DNA from: PNNG01 sp964577055
Lineage (GTDB): Bacteria > Bacteroidota > Bacteroidia > UBA7662
Reading direction: 5' to 3'
Length of the DNA: 64,000 bases
Assembly: GCA_964577055.1 (NCBI GenBank)
Contig: CAZNWC010000002.1
Coordinates: 62,001-126,000, forward strand
Within the stretch, counting starts at the first letter, position 1. The number at the start of each line of letters is the position of its first letter. The notes below the pieces were generated by a model, which was not told where the DNA came from, made no database searches, and worked only from the letters and a program-made list of their open reading frames with translations. Positions 54,401 through 63,016 of the stretch are shown one piece after another. The position numbers and the translations under genes are program-made.

Positions 54401-55861
54401 ATGGAAAATACGATTTACGATAAATATGAATTGGTAGTGGGTTTGGAGGTACACACCCAGCTCAATACTCAATCGAAAGCCTATTGTTCCGATTCTGCCA
54501 GTTATGGTGCAGCGCCGAACAGCCAAGTGGGCCCCATTTCATTGGGTCATCCTGGCACTTTGCCCAAGCTCAACGAGCGGGTGCTGGAGTTTGCTGTAAA
54601 GTTGGGATTGGCCATGAACTGTCAAATCAGGCGCTGGAATGAGTTTGCGCGTAAGAATTACTTTTATGCCGACTTGCCCAAGGGCTACCAAATCACCCAG
54701 CACACCACGCCCATTTGTTTTGAAGGGCACTTGGACGTTACCAACGAAAACGGCGAAATTCGCCGCATTGGCATCACGCGTATACACATGGAAGAAGATG
54801 CAGGCAAAAGCATGCACGACCAAGATGCCTATGATTCATTGATTGACCTCAACCGTTGTGGCGTGCCATTGTTGGAGATCGTAAGCGAGCCTGATATCCG
54901 TTCGCCAAAAGAAGCCTATAACTACCTCACCGAAGTACGCAAGCTCGTTCGTTATCTCGATATCTGCGATGGCAACATGGAGGAGGGCAGTCTGCGGTGC
55001 GATGCCAACATCAGTGTGCGTTTGAAAGGTAGCGAGCAGCTTGGCACCAAGGTGGAAGTGAAAAACATGAACTCCATCCGCAATGTGCAGCGCGCCATTG
55101 AGTACGAATTCAAACGGCAGATCGATGTTTTGGAAGCAGGGGGTACACTCGACAGCGAAACCAGGAGTTTTGATGCGGTTGCCGGCACCACTTTTTCGCT
55201 CCGTTCAAAAGAACAAGCCAACGACTACCGCTATTTCCCGGAACCCGATTTGCAACCCGTCATAGTGGAAGAAAATTATGTACGGGCGGTTCGCGCTGCC
55301 ATGCCTCCATTACCAGCCGAGCTTGTGGCCAAGTTCACCCAGCAGTACGGCTTAAACGAATATGATGCAGGAGTACTGACCGATACACGTGAAGTTGCAC
55401 TTTATTTCAATGAGCTTACTTCGCTCACTACCAACTACAAACAGGCTGCTAACTGGGTAATGGGTCCCGTGAAAAGTTGGATCAATGCAGAAGCTGCGCA
55501 CATCAACGCCTTTCCTTTACAGCCCAAACAAATCGCCGGTATTATTCAACTGGTAGACGAAGGGGTGTTGAGCCATTCAGCAGCTTCACAGAAGTTATTC
55601 CCGGCTATGCTGGAACAGGCCAATACGGAGCCACTCGCCTTGGCCAAAAGCCTGAACTTGGTGCAAGAGCGGAATGAAGACGAGTTGCGCGGACACGTAG
55701 AAGCGGTGCTTGCAGCTTGGCCCGACAAAGTAGCCGAGTTCAAAGGCGGTAAAAAAGGCGTATTAGGGTTGTTTATGGGCGAAGTAATGAAGCGCACCCA
55801 AGGCAAGGCCGATCCGCGGATGACCAATCAATTAATCACAGAAATCCTTTCAAAAGACTAA
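54401..55861 (+). CDS. gatB: aspartyl/glutamyl-tRNA amidotransferase subunit B
   Basis: GatB works with GatA and GatC to turn mischarged Glu-tRNA-Gln into Gln-tRNA-Gln (or Asp-tRNA-Asn into Asn-tRNA-Asn). The 486-residue protein has GLEVHTQLNTQSKAYC at the start, ISLGHPGTLPKLN, KNYFYADLPKGYQITQ and the C-terminal GatB/Yqey tail with QNRLGHVEAVL-like helices. GatA and GatC are not in the window. It lies between alaS and a lipoprotein gene with only one or two bases between. Confidence 0.97.
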   Translation: MENTIYDKYELVVGLEVHTQLNTQSKAYCSDSASYGAAPNSQVGPISLGHPGTLPKLNERVLEFAVKLGLAMNCQIRRWNEFARKNYFYADLPKGYQITQHTTPICFEGHLDVTNENGEIRRIGITRIHMEEDAGKSMHDQDAYDSLIDLNRCGVPLLEIVSEPDIRSPKEAYNYLTEVRKLVRYLDICDGNMEEGSLRCDANISVRLKGSEQLGTKVEVKNMNSIRNVQRAIEYEFKRQIDVLEAGGTLDSETRSFDAVAGTTFSLRSKEQANDYRYFPEPDLQPVIVEENYVRAVRAAMPPLPAELVAKFTQQYGLNEYDAGVLTDTREVALYFNELTSLTTNYKQAANWVMGPVKSWINAEAAHINAFPLQPKQIAGIIQLVDEGVLSHSAASQKLFPAMLEQANTEPLALAKSLNLVQERNEDELRGHVEAVLAAWPDKVAEFKGGKKGVLGLFMGEVMKRTQGKADPRMTNQLITEILSKD

Positions 55862-55862
55862 T

Positions 55863-56990
55863 ATGCGTTTGATGTATGTGCTGCTGTTGGCGGCGTTGGC
55901 CACTACGGCCTGTAACAAAGTAGGTAACGACCGATTTGAAATCAGCGGAACCATTGAAGGAGCTGGAGGTGAAAGCCTCAAGCTTATTGAGTTCACCTTG
56001 GAAGATGCTGTTACGGTAGATTCGGCAATTATCGATGAAAAAGGCAATTTTAAACTGACAGCTGCTACCACTGAGCCAACGGTTTATATGCTTTCTTTGG
56101 GTACTTCTGGCATTGTGCCTGTACTGATTGAAAATGGCAATGCCGTAGAAATTGATGCAAAGGCTGACGATTTTGTATCCTCAGCCAAGGTAAAAGGCTC
56201 TACCGGAAGCCAGGAGTTGATCGGTTATTTTCAAGAATTTGAAAACTTTCAAAAGAAGGTAAGCAGCCTTAACGAAGAGCTGATGCCTTATGCCAACTTG
56301 CCTGAATTTGAAACCAAAAGAGCCGAAGCCCAGGAGAAATACAAAGGATATCAGGAAAACCAAAAAGCCTTTGTGAAGGACTTTATCGACAACAACGATA
56401 ATGGCATTGTGCCAGTTTTTGCGGCATTGTATGCGGCCAATTTCATTTCACCTGAGTCGGAATTCGAATGGTTCTTTGGTTTGCTCAACCGTTTTGAAGA
56501 CGAGCACCCCAAAAGCAAGTATACTGCTTGGTTCAAGCAATTTGTAGAGCCTTACCGCAATTTGGCCGAATTGCAGCCCGGAAAGCCTGCACCTGACTTT
56601 AAGTTGGCAACACCCGAAGGCGACAGTTTGGCACTGAGTGATTTGCGTGGAAAGTATGTTTTGGTTGATTTTTGGGCTTCGTGGTGTGCTCCATGTCGCC
56701 AGGAAAATCCCAATGTGGTTAAAATGTATGAGCGATTTAAGGGCAAAAATTTTGAAATCCTGGGTGTTTCGCTCGATCGTGGGAAGGCCGAATGGGTGAA
56801 GGCGATTGCCGATGACCAGCTTGGCTGGAAACATGTAAGTGATTTGAAATATTGGGATTCGATGGTGACTGGTTTGTATGCCATTCAGTCGATTCCGGCT
56901 ACCCTGATTGTTGATCCACAAGGCAATATCGTAGCGCGGAATTTGCGTGGTCCAGAGCTTGAAAGCAAGTTGGAATCGTTGCTCAATTAA
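55863..56990 (+). CDS. TlpA-like thioredoxin-fold lipoprotein (DUF4369-type N-terminus)
   Basis: The 375-residue product begins with a lipoprotein signal (MRLMYVLLLAALATTAC, Cys near residue 17). A beta-rich DUF4369-like domain follows to about 120, then helices, then a TlpA/ResA-type thioredoxin domain from about 240. The redox motif is WASWCAPCRQENP, with the cis-Pro in SIPATLIVDP. It is tethered in the periplasm or outer membrane and should reduce disulfides of exported proteins, for example in cytochrome maturation. It starts two bases after gatB and ends before a strong inverted repeat. Confidence 0.93.
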   Translation: MRLMYVLLLAALATTACNKVGNDRFEISGTIEGAGGESLKLIEFTLEDAVTVDSAIIDEKGNFKLTAATTEPTVYMLSLGTSGIVPVLIENGNAVEIDAKADDFVSSAKVKGSTGSQELIGYFQEFENFQKKVSSLNEELMPYANLPEFETKRAEAQEKYKGYQENQKAFVKDFIDNNDNGIVPVFAALYAANFISPESEFEWFFGLLNRFEDEHPKSKYTAWFKQFVEPYRNLAELQPGKPAPDFKLATPEGDSLALSDLRGKYVLVDFWASWCAPCRQENPNVVKMYERFKGKNFEILGVSLDRGKAEWVKAIADDQLGWKHVSDLKYWDSMVTGLYAIQSIPATLIVDPQGNIVARNLRGPELESKLESLLN

Positions 56991-56996
56991 TCATAC

Positions 56997-57029
56997 AATT
57001 CACGGAAGGTATTTTGCCTTCCGTGAATT
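56997..57029 (+). terminator. 13-bp perfect inverted repeat after the alaS-gatB-tlpA-like operon
   Basis: AATTCACGGAAGG (56997-57009) and CCTTCCGTGAATT (57017-57029) are exact complements around a seven-base loop. No T-run follows on either strand. Position, six bases after the stop, suggests a terminator or RNA-stabilising hairpin. It could also be an operator for the response regulator gene that begins at 57101. Confidence 0.65.
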
Positions 57030-57100
57030 AATGATAACTTAACAGCCACGGCGTTCGGGTTGGTGTAAAATTGGGTTTTCTTTGCCGTTAAATTTAGGTT

Positions 57101-57790
57101 ATGAATAACTCTCGCTACAAAATTCTCGCGGTTGATGATGAGCCGGATATCCTCGAAATCATAGGATACAACCTCAATAAAGAGGGTTATGAGGTCCTAA
57201 AGGCCAACAACGGAGCCGATGCGGTTAAAATTGCGCGTGAGCAACGTCCCGATTTGATCATTCTCGACATCATGATGCCCAAAATGGATGGCATAGAAAC
57301 ATGCCGTCAAATCCGTGAAATCGATAAATTAAAAAACACTTTCGTCGTGTTTTTAACGGCACGTGACGAAGAATTTGTGGAAATCATGGGATTCAGTGCA
57401 GGGGCCGACGATTATATTTCAAAACCCATCAAGCCCAGGGCCCTGTTGAGTCGTATCAATGCCATTTTGCGTCGCTCAAGTGGTAAAGAGGAGGTTGTTC
57501 AGCCCAAAATAGTGGTCAACGATTTGGCCATTGACCGTGAAACTTACATGGTGACCAAAGGGAATGAGCAAATTGTGCTGGCTAAAAAAGAATTTGAGTT
57601 GCTTTATCTCTTGGCTAGCAAGCCCGGCAAGGTGTTTTCACGTGATATGATTTTGGAGCAAATTTGGGGCAACGACGTTGTAGTAATTAACCGCACCATC
57701 GATGTGCATATTCGTAAGCTGCGCGAAAAAGTAGGTGAGGATTACATCCAAACTGTGAAGGGTGTAGGATATAAGTTTGGTGTAGAGTGA
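57101..57790 (+). CDS. OmpR/PhoB-family response regulator
   Basis: The 229-residue protein has a receiver domain (ILAVDDEPDILEII, with the phosphorylated Asp in LIILDIMMPKMDG near residue 54, and the Lys in YISKPIKP). A winged helix DNA-binding domain follows (LAKKEFELLYLLASKPGKVF, RTIDVHIRKLREKVG, VKGVGYKF). Its stop overlaps the GTG of the kinase gene (GTGA), so the two form one two-component operon. PhoB or RprY is the nearest well-known type. Confidence 0.96.
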   Translation: MNNSRYKILAVDDEPDILEIIGYNLNKEGYEVLKANNGADAVKIAREQRPDLIILDIMMPKMDGIETCRQIREIDKLKNTFVVFLTARDEEFVEIMGFSAGADDYISKPIKPRALLSRINAILRRSSGKEEVVQPKIVVNDLAIDRETYMVTKGNEQIVLAKKEFELLYLLASKPGKVFSRDMILEQIWGNDVVVINRTIDVHIRKLREKVGEDYIQTVKGVGYKFGVE

Positions 57791-58824
57791 AAAACCCTAC
57801 TCCATCCGCTATAGCCCTGTTGGCCGCCATCGTCATTGGATTGGTTATTTGGCCCATTGGGCTCCTGCTGGGTTGGTCGGGTTGGAAGGCGTTCACTGGA
57901 CTATTGCTAACCGCACTTGTCGCTTATTTTGTTGTGCTGTTTGTAGTAAACTATTTTGTGTACCGCAAGGTCAAGTTGATTTACAAAACCATTTACACAG
58001 TCAAATCAAGCAAGTTTAACCAACAGCTGCAGGAAAAATTGAGTAGCGATCCGTTGGGAGAGGTTATGCATGAAGTAGGTGATTGGGCCAAGGAGCGCAG
58101 TGCGGAGATGGAGCAGGAAATGCGCATGGAGACATACCGAAAAGAATTTTTGGGCAATGTGTCTCACGAACTGAAAACACCGATTTTCAACATTCAGGGC
58201 TACATCCACAGCTTGCTGGACGGTGCCATGGAAGACCCCGAACTCACGCGTCATTTTCTCAAAAAGGCTGCAAAAAGTGCCGATCGGATGGAAATGTTGG
58301 TGAAGGACTTGCTCACCATTTCCGAATTGGAGAGTGGTTCACTAAAACTTGACCTCGAAACTTTTGATGTGTACGAAATCATCAAAGACATTCTCGAATC
58401 GCTCGAATTCAAGGCCCTTGAAAAGAAGATTACGCTGGGATTTAAGCAAGGTTGTATACCTCCTTTTTTTGTACGTGCCGACAAGAAAAAAATCAGGCAG
58501 GTTTTTGTAAATCTGGTAACCAATTCTATCAAATATGGCAAGGAGGGTGGTCAAACCCTTATTGGCTTGTATGATATGGACAAAAATTACCTGATTGAGG
58601 TATCAGATAATGGCATTGGCATTGAAGAAGAGCATCTCCCGCGTTTGTTTGAGCGATTCTACAGGGTTGACAAGGCACGTTCGCGCGATGAAGGCGGTAC
58701 CGGATTGGGCTTGGCCATAGTAAAGCACATCGTGGAAGCCCACAATCAAAACGTAAATGTGCGCTCAAATCCAGGTAGTGGCAGCACTTTTGGCGTAACG
58801 CTCGAAAAAGCAATTGATAAGTAA
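57787..58824 (+). CDS. membrane sensor histidine kinase (PhoR-like)
   Basis: The 345-residue protein starts with GTG at 57787. Two helices (about residues 8-26 and 34-54) are joined by a very short loop of about eight residues, so there is almost no periplasmic sensor. The kinase core has NVSHELKTPIFNIQGY (His 127), FVNLVTNSIKYG, VSDNGIGIE and GGTGLGLAIVKHIV. With so little exterior part it probably senses the membrane or a partner protein such as a transporter. It is the cognate kinase of the response regulator just upstream. Confidence 0.95.
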   Translation: MKNPTPSAIALLAAIVIGLVIWPIGLLLGWSGWKAFTGLLLTALVAYFVVLFVVNYFVYRKVKLIYKTIYTVKSSKFNQQLQEKLSSDPLGEVMHEVGDWAKERSAEMEQEMRMETYRKEFLGNVSHELKTPIFNIQGYIHSLLDGAMEDPELTRHFLKKAAKSADRMEMLVKDLLTISELESGSLKLDLETFDVYEIIKDILESLEFKALEKKITLGFKQGCIPPFFVRADKKKIRQVFVNLVTNSIKYGKEGGQTLIGLYDMDKNYLIEVSDNGIGIEEEHLPRLFERFYRVDKARSRDEGGTGLGLAIVKHIVEAHNQNVNVRSNPGSGSTFGVTLEKAIDK

Positions 58825-58842
58825 GAGAAGCCCGTATTTTTG
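58814..58842 (+). promoter_or_regulatory. promoter of the RluA-like pseudouridine synthase gene
   Basis: TTG (58814-58816) is followed after 18 bases by TATTTTTG (58835-58842), a full match. The box ends four bases before the ATG, and the -33 part lies inside the end of the kinase gene. Confidence 0.62.
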
Positions 58843-58846
58843 CGGC

Positions 58847-59566
58847 ATGAAAAAAATGCAGTTTACCGACTTGGTTTTGTTTGAAAACGACCAAGTGGTT
58901 GTGGTAAACAAACCCCCCATGCTCAGTTCACTTGATGAACGCTTTGCAGAGGCCCCTTCTTTGTTGCGCATGGCAAAGGCGCACAACGGAGAGTTGCGCC
59001 TCTGTCACCGGCTCGATAAGGAAACTTCTGGCGCGCTTATCCTCGCCAAAGACGACGAAACTTATCGTTTTGTTTCAATGGAGTTCGAACACCGTCGTGT
59101 GCTGAAAAAATATCATGCGGTGGTAGAAGGCATCCACCAATTTGAAATGGAAGAAGTCGACTTACCCATAGGAACAGGTAGGAGCGGCCTCATGCGGGTT
59201 GACTTTGGCAGCGGCAAAGAAGCCTTGACTTATTTCAATTCCATCCAATATTTCAGGCATTTTACCTTGGTAGAATGTACCCCAATTACGGGTCGTACGC
59301 ACCAAATTCGTGTCCATTTGTCGGCCCGTAAAGCAACCATTGCCAATGATACTGCTTATGGAGCAAGGGTTCCGTTCTTATCACAAATCAAGCGCAAGTT
59401 CAACTTGGGCAAGTTTGAGGAAGAAAAACCAATGATCAACCGTTTTGCATTGCATGCCCGTGCGCTCAAATTCCGTTGTGCAGAAGGGGTGGAGGTAGAG
59501 GTGACGGCACCTTATCCCAAAGACATGGATGTGTTTTTGAAACAGCTCGAAAAGTGGGATAGCTAG
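58847..59566 (+). CDS. RluA-family RNA pseudouridine synthase
   Basis: The 239-residue enzyme isomerises uridines in rRNA or tRNA. The catalytic Asp is in LCHRLDKETSGALILAK. Other family blocks are VVVNKPPMLSS and TPITGRTHQIRVHLSA. No S4 RNA-binding domain is attached, so it is of the short type (RluA, RluC-core or TruC-like). The exact target uridine cannot be predicted. The frame is open from 58814, but the promoter box supports ATG 58847. The nucleoid-associated protein gene follows after three bases. Confidence 0.92.
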   Translation: MKKMQFTDLVLFENDQVVVVNKPPMLSSLDERFAEAPSLLRMAKAHNGELRLCHRLDKETSGALILAKDDETYRFVSMEFEHRRVLKKYHAVVEGIHQFEMEEVDLPIGTGRSGLMRVDFGSGKEALTYFNSIQYFRHFTLVECTPITGRTHQIRVHLSARKATIANDTAYGARVPFLSQIKRKFNLGKFEEEKPMINRFALHARALKFRCAEGVEVEVTAPYPKDMDVFLKQLEKWDS

Positions 59567-59569
59567 GCC

Positions 59570-60607
59570 ATGATTGAACATGAACTGGCAAGTATCAACA
59601 AGCTCATCTACCATCGCCTATACGATGTAGACAGCGGCTTGGAACCGGAATTGAATGATAGCATTTATTTCAGAGCCGATCAAGCCGAGGATGAAGCACT
59701 TCGTCACATTTTCCTGAAGCCCTTCACCCAAGTATCGCAAACGCAGGAGTTCACGCACCCTGTGGCGCTCGAGCTCAATCCGCTGTTCAGTTTGTGCAAA
59801 AGCATAGAATTAGGTCAAGATTTTGTGTTTTGCAGCAAGGGCATGGCCAAACATTTGCACGATGTTTCGCGTCATCCGGCAATTCCGGGAGGCGATTTGT
59901 TCGTGATTCATTTTCAGGACGTGACTTTTGGGAATGCCGTTTACGAAGCAGTCGGCATCTATAAAATCGAGCACAAAGACCTTTTCATCGAGACTTCTGA
60001 GGTCATTACGGGAGAAACCGGACTGCGTTTTAGAAAAGGAATTGGATCGAAGAAGTTTGAAAAGGCCCTTTTGGTCTTATTCAGTGAAGATACGGGCTAT
60101 ACCTTACTTCCACTTGAAAAGGCTGGAGGAGAAACCGAATATTGGCAGCGTGATTTTGTGGGGGCGAAAGTCAAAAACGACCATGTGAACCATACCAACG
60201 CGGTGCTTGGTCTCACCAAAAACTTTGTCACCCAGCAGTATCCCGAAGAGTTTGAAGTAAACAAAGCCGATCAAATCGATTTATTGAATCGCTCTGTGGC
60301 GTTTTTCAAAAAAAATGAAACCTTCGACAAACAAACCTTCGAACAAGAAGTGTTGCAAGATGCAGAGGTAATACGCAGTTTTCACCAATACAACAAACAA
60401 TACAGCGAAGAAGTAAACTGGGAAGTTGCCGACCATTTTGAAATATCTCAACAAGCCGTGAAAAAGCAGCAAAGGATATTCAAAAGCGTATTAAAACTCG
60501 ACAAGAATTTCCACATCTACATCCACGGAAACCGAAGCTTGATTGAACAAGGCACAGATGCTGATGGTCGAAAATTCTACAAAATCTATTACGAAAACGA
60601 GGCTTAA
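59570..60607 (+). CDS. NdpA/YejK-family nucleoid-associated protein
   Basis: The 345-residue protein matches the 37-kDa nucleoid-associated protein family (NdpA/YejK), DNA-bound proteins of unclear role. Landmarks are the N-terminal ELASINKLIYHRL, the middle GGDLFVIHFQDV and KIEHKDLFIE, and the C-terminal IHIHGNRSLIEQG-like strand (here FHIYIHGNRSLIEQG). The family is common in Bacteroidota. It follows the RluA-like gene by three bases, and its last four bases overlap the permease gene on the other strand. Confidence 0.85.
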   Translation: MIEHELASINKLIYHRLYDVDSGLEPELNDSIYFRADQAEDEALRHIFLKPFTQVSQTQEFTHPVALELNPLFSLCKSIELGQDFVFCSKGMAKHLHDVSRHPAIPGGDLFVIHFQDVTFGNAVYEAVGIYKIEHKDLFIETSEVITGETGLRFRKGIGSKKFEKALLVLFSEDTGYTLLPLEKAGGETEYWQRDFVGAKVKNDHVNHTNAVLGLTKNFVTQQYPEEFEVNKADQIDLLNRSVAFFKKNETFDKQTFEQEVLQDAEVIRSFHQYNKQYSEEVNWEVADHFEISQQAVKKQQRIFKSVLKLDKNFHIYIHGNRSLIEQGTDADGRKFYKIYYENEA

Positions 60608-61824
60608 CTGAACCGAATGGCTTCTACCGGCCTGATGCGTGAAATGGCGAATGCAGGCAAAAGTAGCAAGACCACACAACAAGCAAAGATCAGCAAATTG
60701 AGCAGCAGCCATTCCTGCCAACCGATGGCCAATGGCACGGCATCTACGTAATAACTACTTTCATCGAGCGCAATGATTTTGTAGCGTGTTTGCAGCCAAA
60801 AGAAAAGTATGGCGAGCATATTGCCTATGAGCATGCCCATGCCCGCGATGTATGCGCCGGTGAGCATAAAAAGCGCGCTAATGCTGCGGGTTTGCATGCC
60901 AAAAGCCTTGAACAATCCAATGGTCTGCGTGCGCTCGAGGATCAGGATAAACAAAGCCGATATCATATTGATACCTGCTACCAACAGCATGATAATCATC
61001 AATACCTGTTTGTTGAGGTCAAATAAATTGAGCCAATTGAATAGGTTTGGATACAATTCTTGTATGCTAAAGGCTTCAAGTTGCACATCCAATTGGTCGC
61101 TCAATACATAGGCCGTGTTTTGCACGTTATGCATGCTGGAAAGATGTACTTCCATGCTGCCCATTTGATCATCCTCCCAACCATTCAGTTTGCGAATGTG
61201 ACGCAAATCGCAAATGACAAAAGGTTTGGCAAACTCGCCTTCTATACCGAGTTTATATATGCCACTAATGGTAAAAACCCTTAATCGGGGAGGATCCTGA
61301 ATAAAATAGCATTGGATTTTGTCGCCCACGGAAAGGGCGAGTTTTTTGGCCACACTTTCGGGCAACAGGATGCCATTGGTGGGTTCGTTTCCGCTAAAAA
61401 GAGGCATCGAACCTTGCAACAGGGTGGAGGATAAAAAATCGGTTTTGTAACTGCTATCGATGCCTTTTAGCACGATGCCTTCAAAGGCTTCATCGGTGCG
61501 GAGAATGCCGGCTTTGGTCGCGTACGGTGCTACCCACTGAACATCAGCGGTTTGTTGGATGCTTTTCAGTTGGTCGGTCGACAAACGAAATGGCCTTTGT
61601 TCAAAAGATTGGCTTAATTCGAGCTGGCTTATTTGAATGTGGCCCCAAAAGCCGGTAAATTTGACCGGAATACTTTCCTGGAAGCCTGTGACAATAGCAC
61701 TGGCGGCCAATATAACCACAATGCCGGTGGCCACACCCGCAATGGCAATGCGTACCACCAAGCGTGAGAGATGATTGCCGCGGTCGATGGCCAGGCGCTT
61801 AAAAAGAAAACGAATCAGTGACAA
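60604..61824 (-). CDS. LolC/LolE-like ABC transporter permease
   Basis: The 406-residue protein has the MacB/FtsX-type plan: a first helix at about residues 22-46 (VRIAIAGVATGIVVILAASAI), a large periplasmic domain, and three helices near 275-300, 315-340 and 370-395. It should work with a LolD-like ATPase, not in this window, to move lipoproteins toward the outer membrane. The ending RIRPVEAIRFS is typical. The start is a TTG at 61824, seven bases inside the divergent DUF1343 gene. A perfect -7 box lies 16 bases upstream. Confidence 0.88.
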   Translation of the reverse strand: MSLIRFLFKRLAIDRGNHLSRLVVRIAIAGVATGIVVILAASAIVTGFQESIPVKFTGFWGHIQISQLELSQSFEQRPFRLSTDQLKSIQQTADVQWVAPYATKAGILRTDEAFEGIVLKGIDSSYKTDFLSSTLLQGSMPLFSGNEPTNGILLPESVAKKLALSVGDKIQCYFIQDPPRLRVFTISGIYKLGIEGEFAKPFVICDLRHIRKLNGWEDDQMGSMEVHLSSMHNVQNTAYVLSDQLDVQLEAFSIQELYPNLFNWLNLFDLNKQVLMIIMLLVAGINMISALFILILERTQTIGLFKAFGMQTRSISALFMLTGAYIAGMGMLIGNMLAILFFWLQTRYKIIALDESSYYVDAVPLAIGWQEWLLLNLLIFACCVVLLLLPAFAISRIRPVEAIRFS

Positions 61825-63005
61825 ATACAGCTATTTACCCCAAAATTAGAAAAGCCACGCTATTTCTTTGGCTATTTGTAGCAATTGCATGCAAAGGCCA
61901 GGCACAATTGCTCACTGGAGCCGATCAAACCACTATTTGGAAACCTTTGGTGGCGGGGAAAAGGATCGGTTTGGTAGTTAACCATACAGCTATCACAGCG
62001 GAAGGGCATTTGCTCGACCTGCTGATACGTGAAAAACAACAGGTGCAGGCTGTTTTTGCGCCCGAACACGGCTTTCGTGGAGAAGCGGAGGCAGGTGCCA
62101 AAATTGAAAACGGAAAGGACCTGAAAACGGGCATATCCGTTATCTCCTTGTACGGCAGCAAAAAGAAACCACAAGCGGCCGATTTGAAGGGCATTGAGGT
62201 AATGGTATTTGACATGCAGGACGTTGGTGCACGCTTTTATACCTACATCAGTACGTTACACTACGTCATGGAAGCTTGTGCAGAGCAAAACATCCCATTG
62301 GTATTGCTCGATCGCCCCAATCCCAACGGCCATTATATCGACGGCCCCTTACTCGATACCTCCTACAGATCTTTTGTGGGCATGCATCCCATTCCGATTG
62401 TGCATGGGATGACCTTGGGTGAGTATGCCAGGATGATCAACGGTGAAGGCTGGCTGGCCGGAGGTGTGCAATGCGAGCTGCAAGTAGTGAAACTCAAGGA
62501 CTATACCCACCAAACGGCCTACAACCTTGCAGTGCCACCATCTCCTAATTTGCCAGATATGCATTCGGTGTATTTGTATCCATCTACCTGTTTTTTTGAG
62601 GGCACTGATATTAGTTTGGGAAGGGGTACTGATAGACCATTTCAATTGGTGGGTGCCCCCTGGTTTAATGGAGGAGATACGTCATTTGTGCCACGCTCAA
62701 TTCCAGGGAAAGCTGAACGTCCACCTCAAATGGGCGTGGTTTGCAGAGGTTTTGATTATGGAAAACTCCCATTAGCACAGTTGCGGCAACGCGGTCAAAT
62801 CGATTTGCAGCCACTTCTGACCTTTTACGCGCAAGCTCCCGATCAATCGCGCTTCTTTCTGCCTTTTTTCGATAAACTGGCCGGTACTAGCACTTTGCGA
62901 ACCCAAATTACGGCTGGCTGGAGCGAAACGCAAATCAGAAAAAGTTGGGAAGAAGGGCTGCAGCAGTTTGCAGCCATGCGGCAAAAATATCTTTTATACC
63001 CTTAA
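61818..63005 (+). CDS. DUF1343 (YzbB/NamZ-like) exported protein
   Basis: The 395-residue product has an N-terminal signal (KATLFLWLFVAIACKGQAQ) with a possible lipobox Cys. The body matches DUF1343: IGLVVNHTAI, FAPEHGFRGEAEAGAKI, DMQDVGARFYTYISTLHYVMEAC, and LDRPNPNG. A Bacillus member, NamZ, is an exo-beta-N-acetylmuramidase in cell-wall recycling, so a muropeptide role is plausible. The start is GTG at 61818, since an in-frame TAA at 61800 blocks longer forms. It overlaps the divergent permease start. fmt follows after 11 bases. Confidence 0.85.
   Translation: MTNTAIYPKIRKATLFLWLFVAIACKGQAQLLTGADQTTIWKPLVAGKRIGLVVNHTAITAEGHLLDLLIREKQQVQAVFAPEHGFRGEAEAGAKIENGKDLKTGISVISLYGSKKKPQAADLKGIEVMVFDMQDVGARFYTYISTLHYVMEACAEQNIPLVLLDRPNPNGHYIDGPLLDTSYRSFVGMHPIPIVHGMTLGEYARMINGEGWLAGGVQCELQVVKLKDYTHQTAYNLAVPPSPNLPDMHSVYLYPSTCFFEGTDISLGRGTDRPFQLVGAPWFNGGDTSFVPRSIPGKAERPPQMGVVCRGFDYGKLPLAQLRQRGQIDLQPLLTFYAQAPDQSRFFLPFFDKLAGTSTLRTQITAGWSETQIRKSWEEGLQQFAAMRQKYLLYP
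61841..61848 (-). promoter_or_regulatory. -7 promoter box of the LolC/E-like permease
   Basis: The minus strand reads TAATTTTG, a full TAnnTTTG match, 16 bases before the permease TTG start. It lies inside the first codons of the DUF1343 gene. No TTG is seen at -33. Confidence 0.5.
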
Positions 63006-63016
63006 TCGTACGTTAG

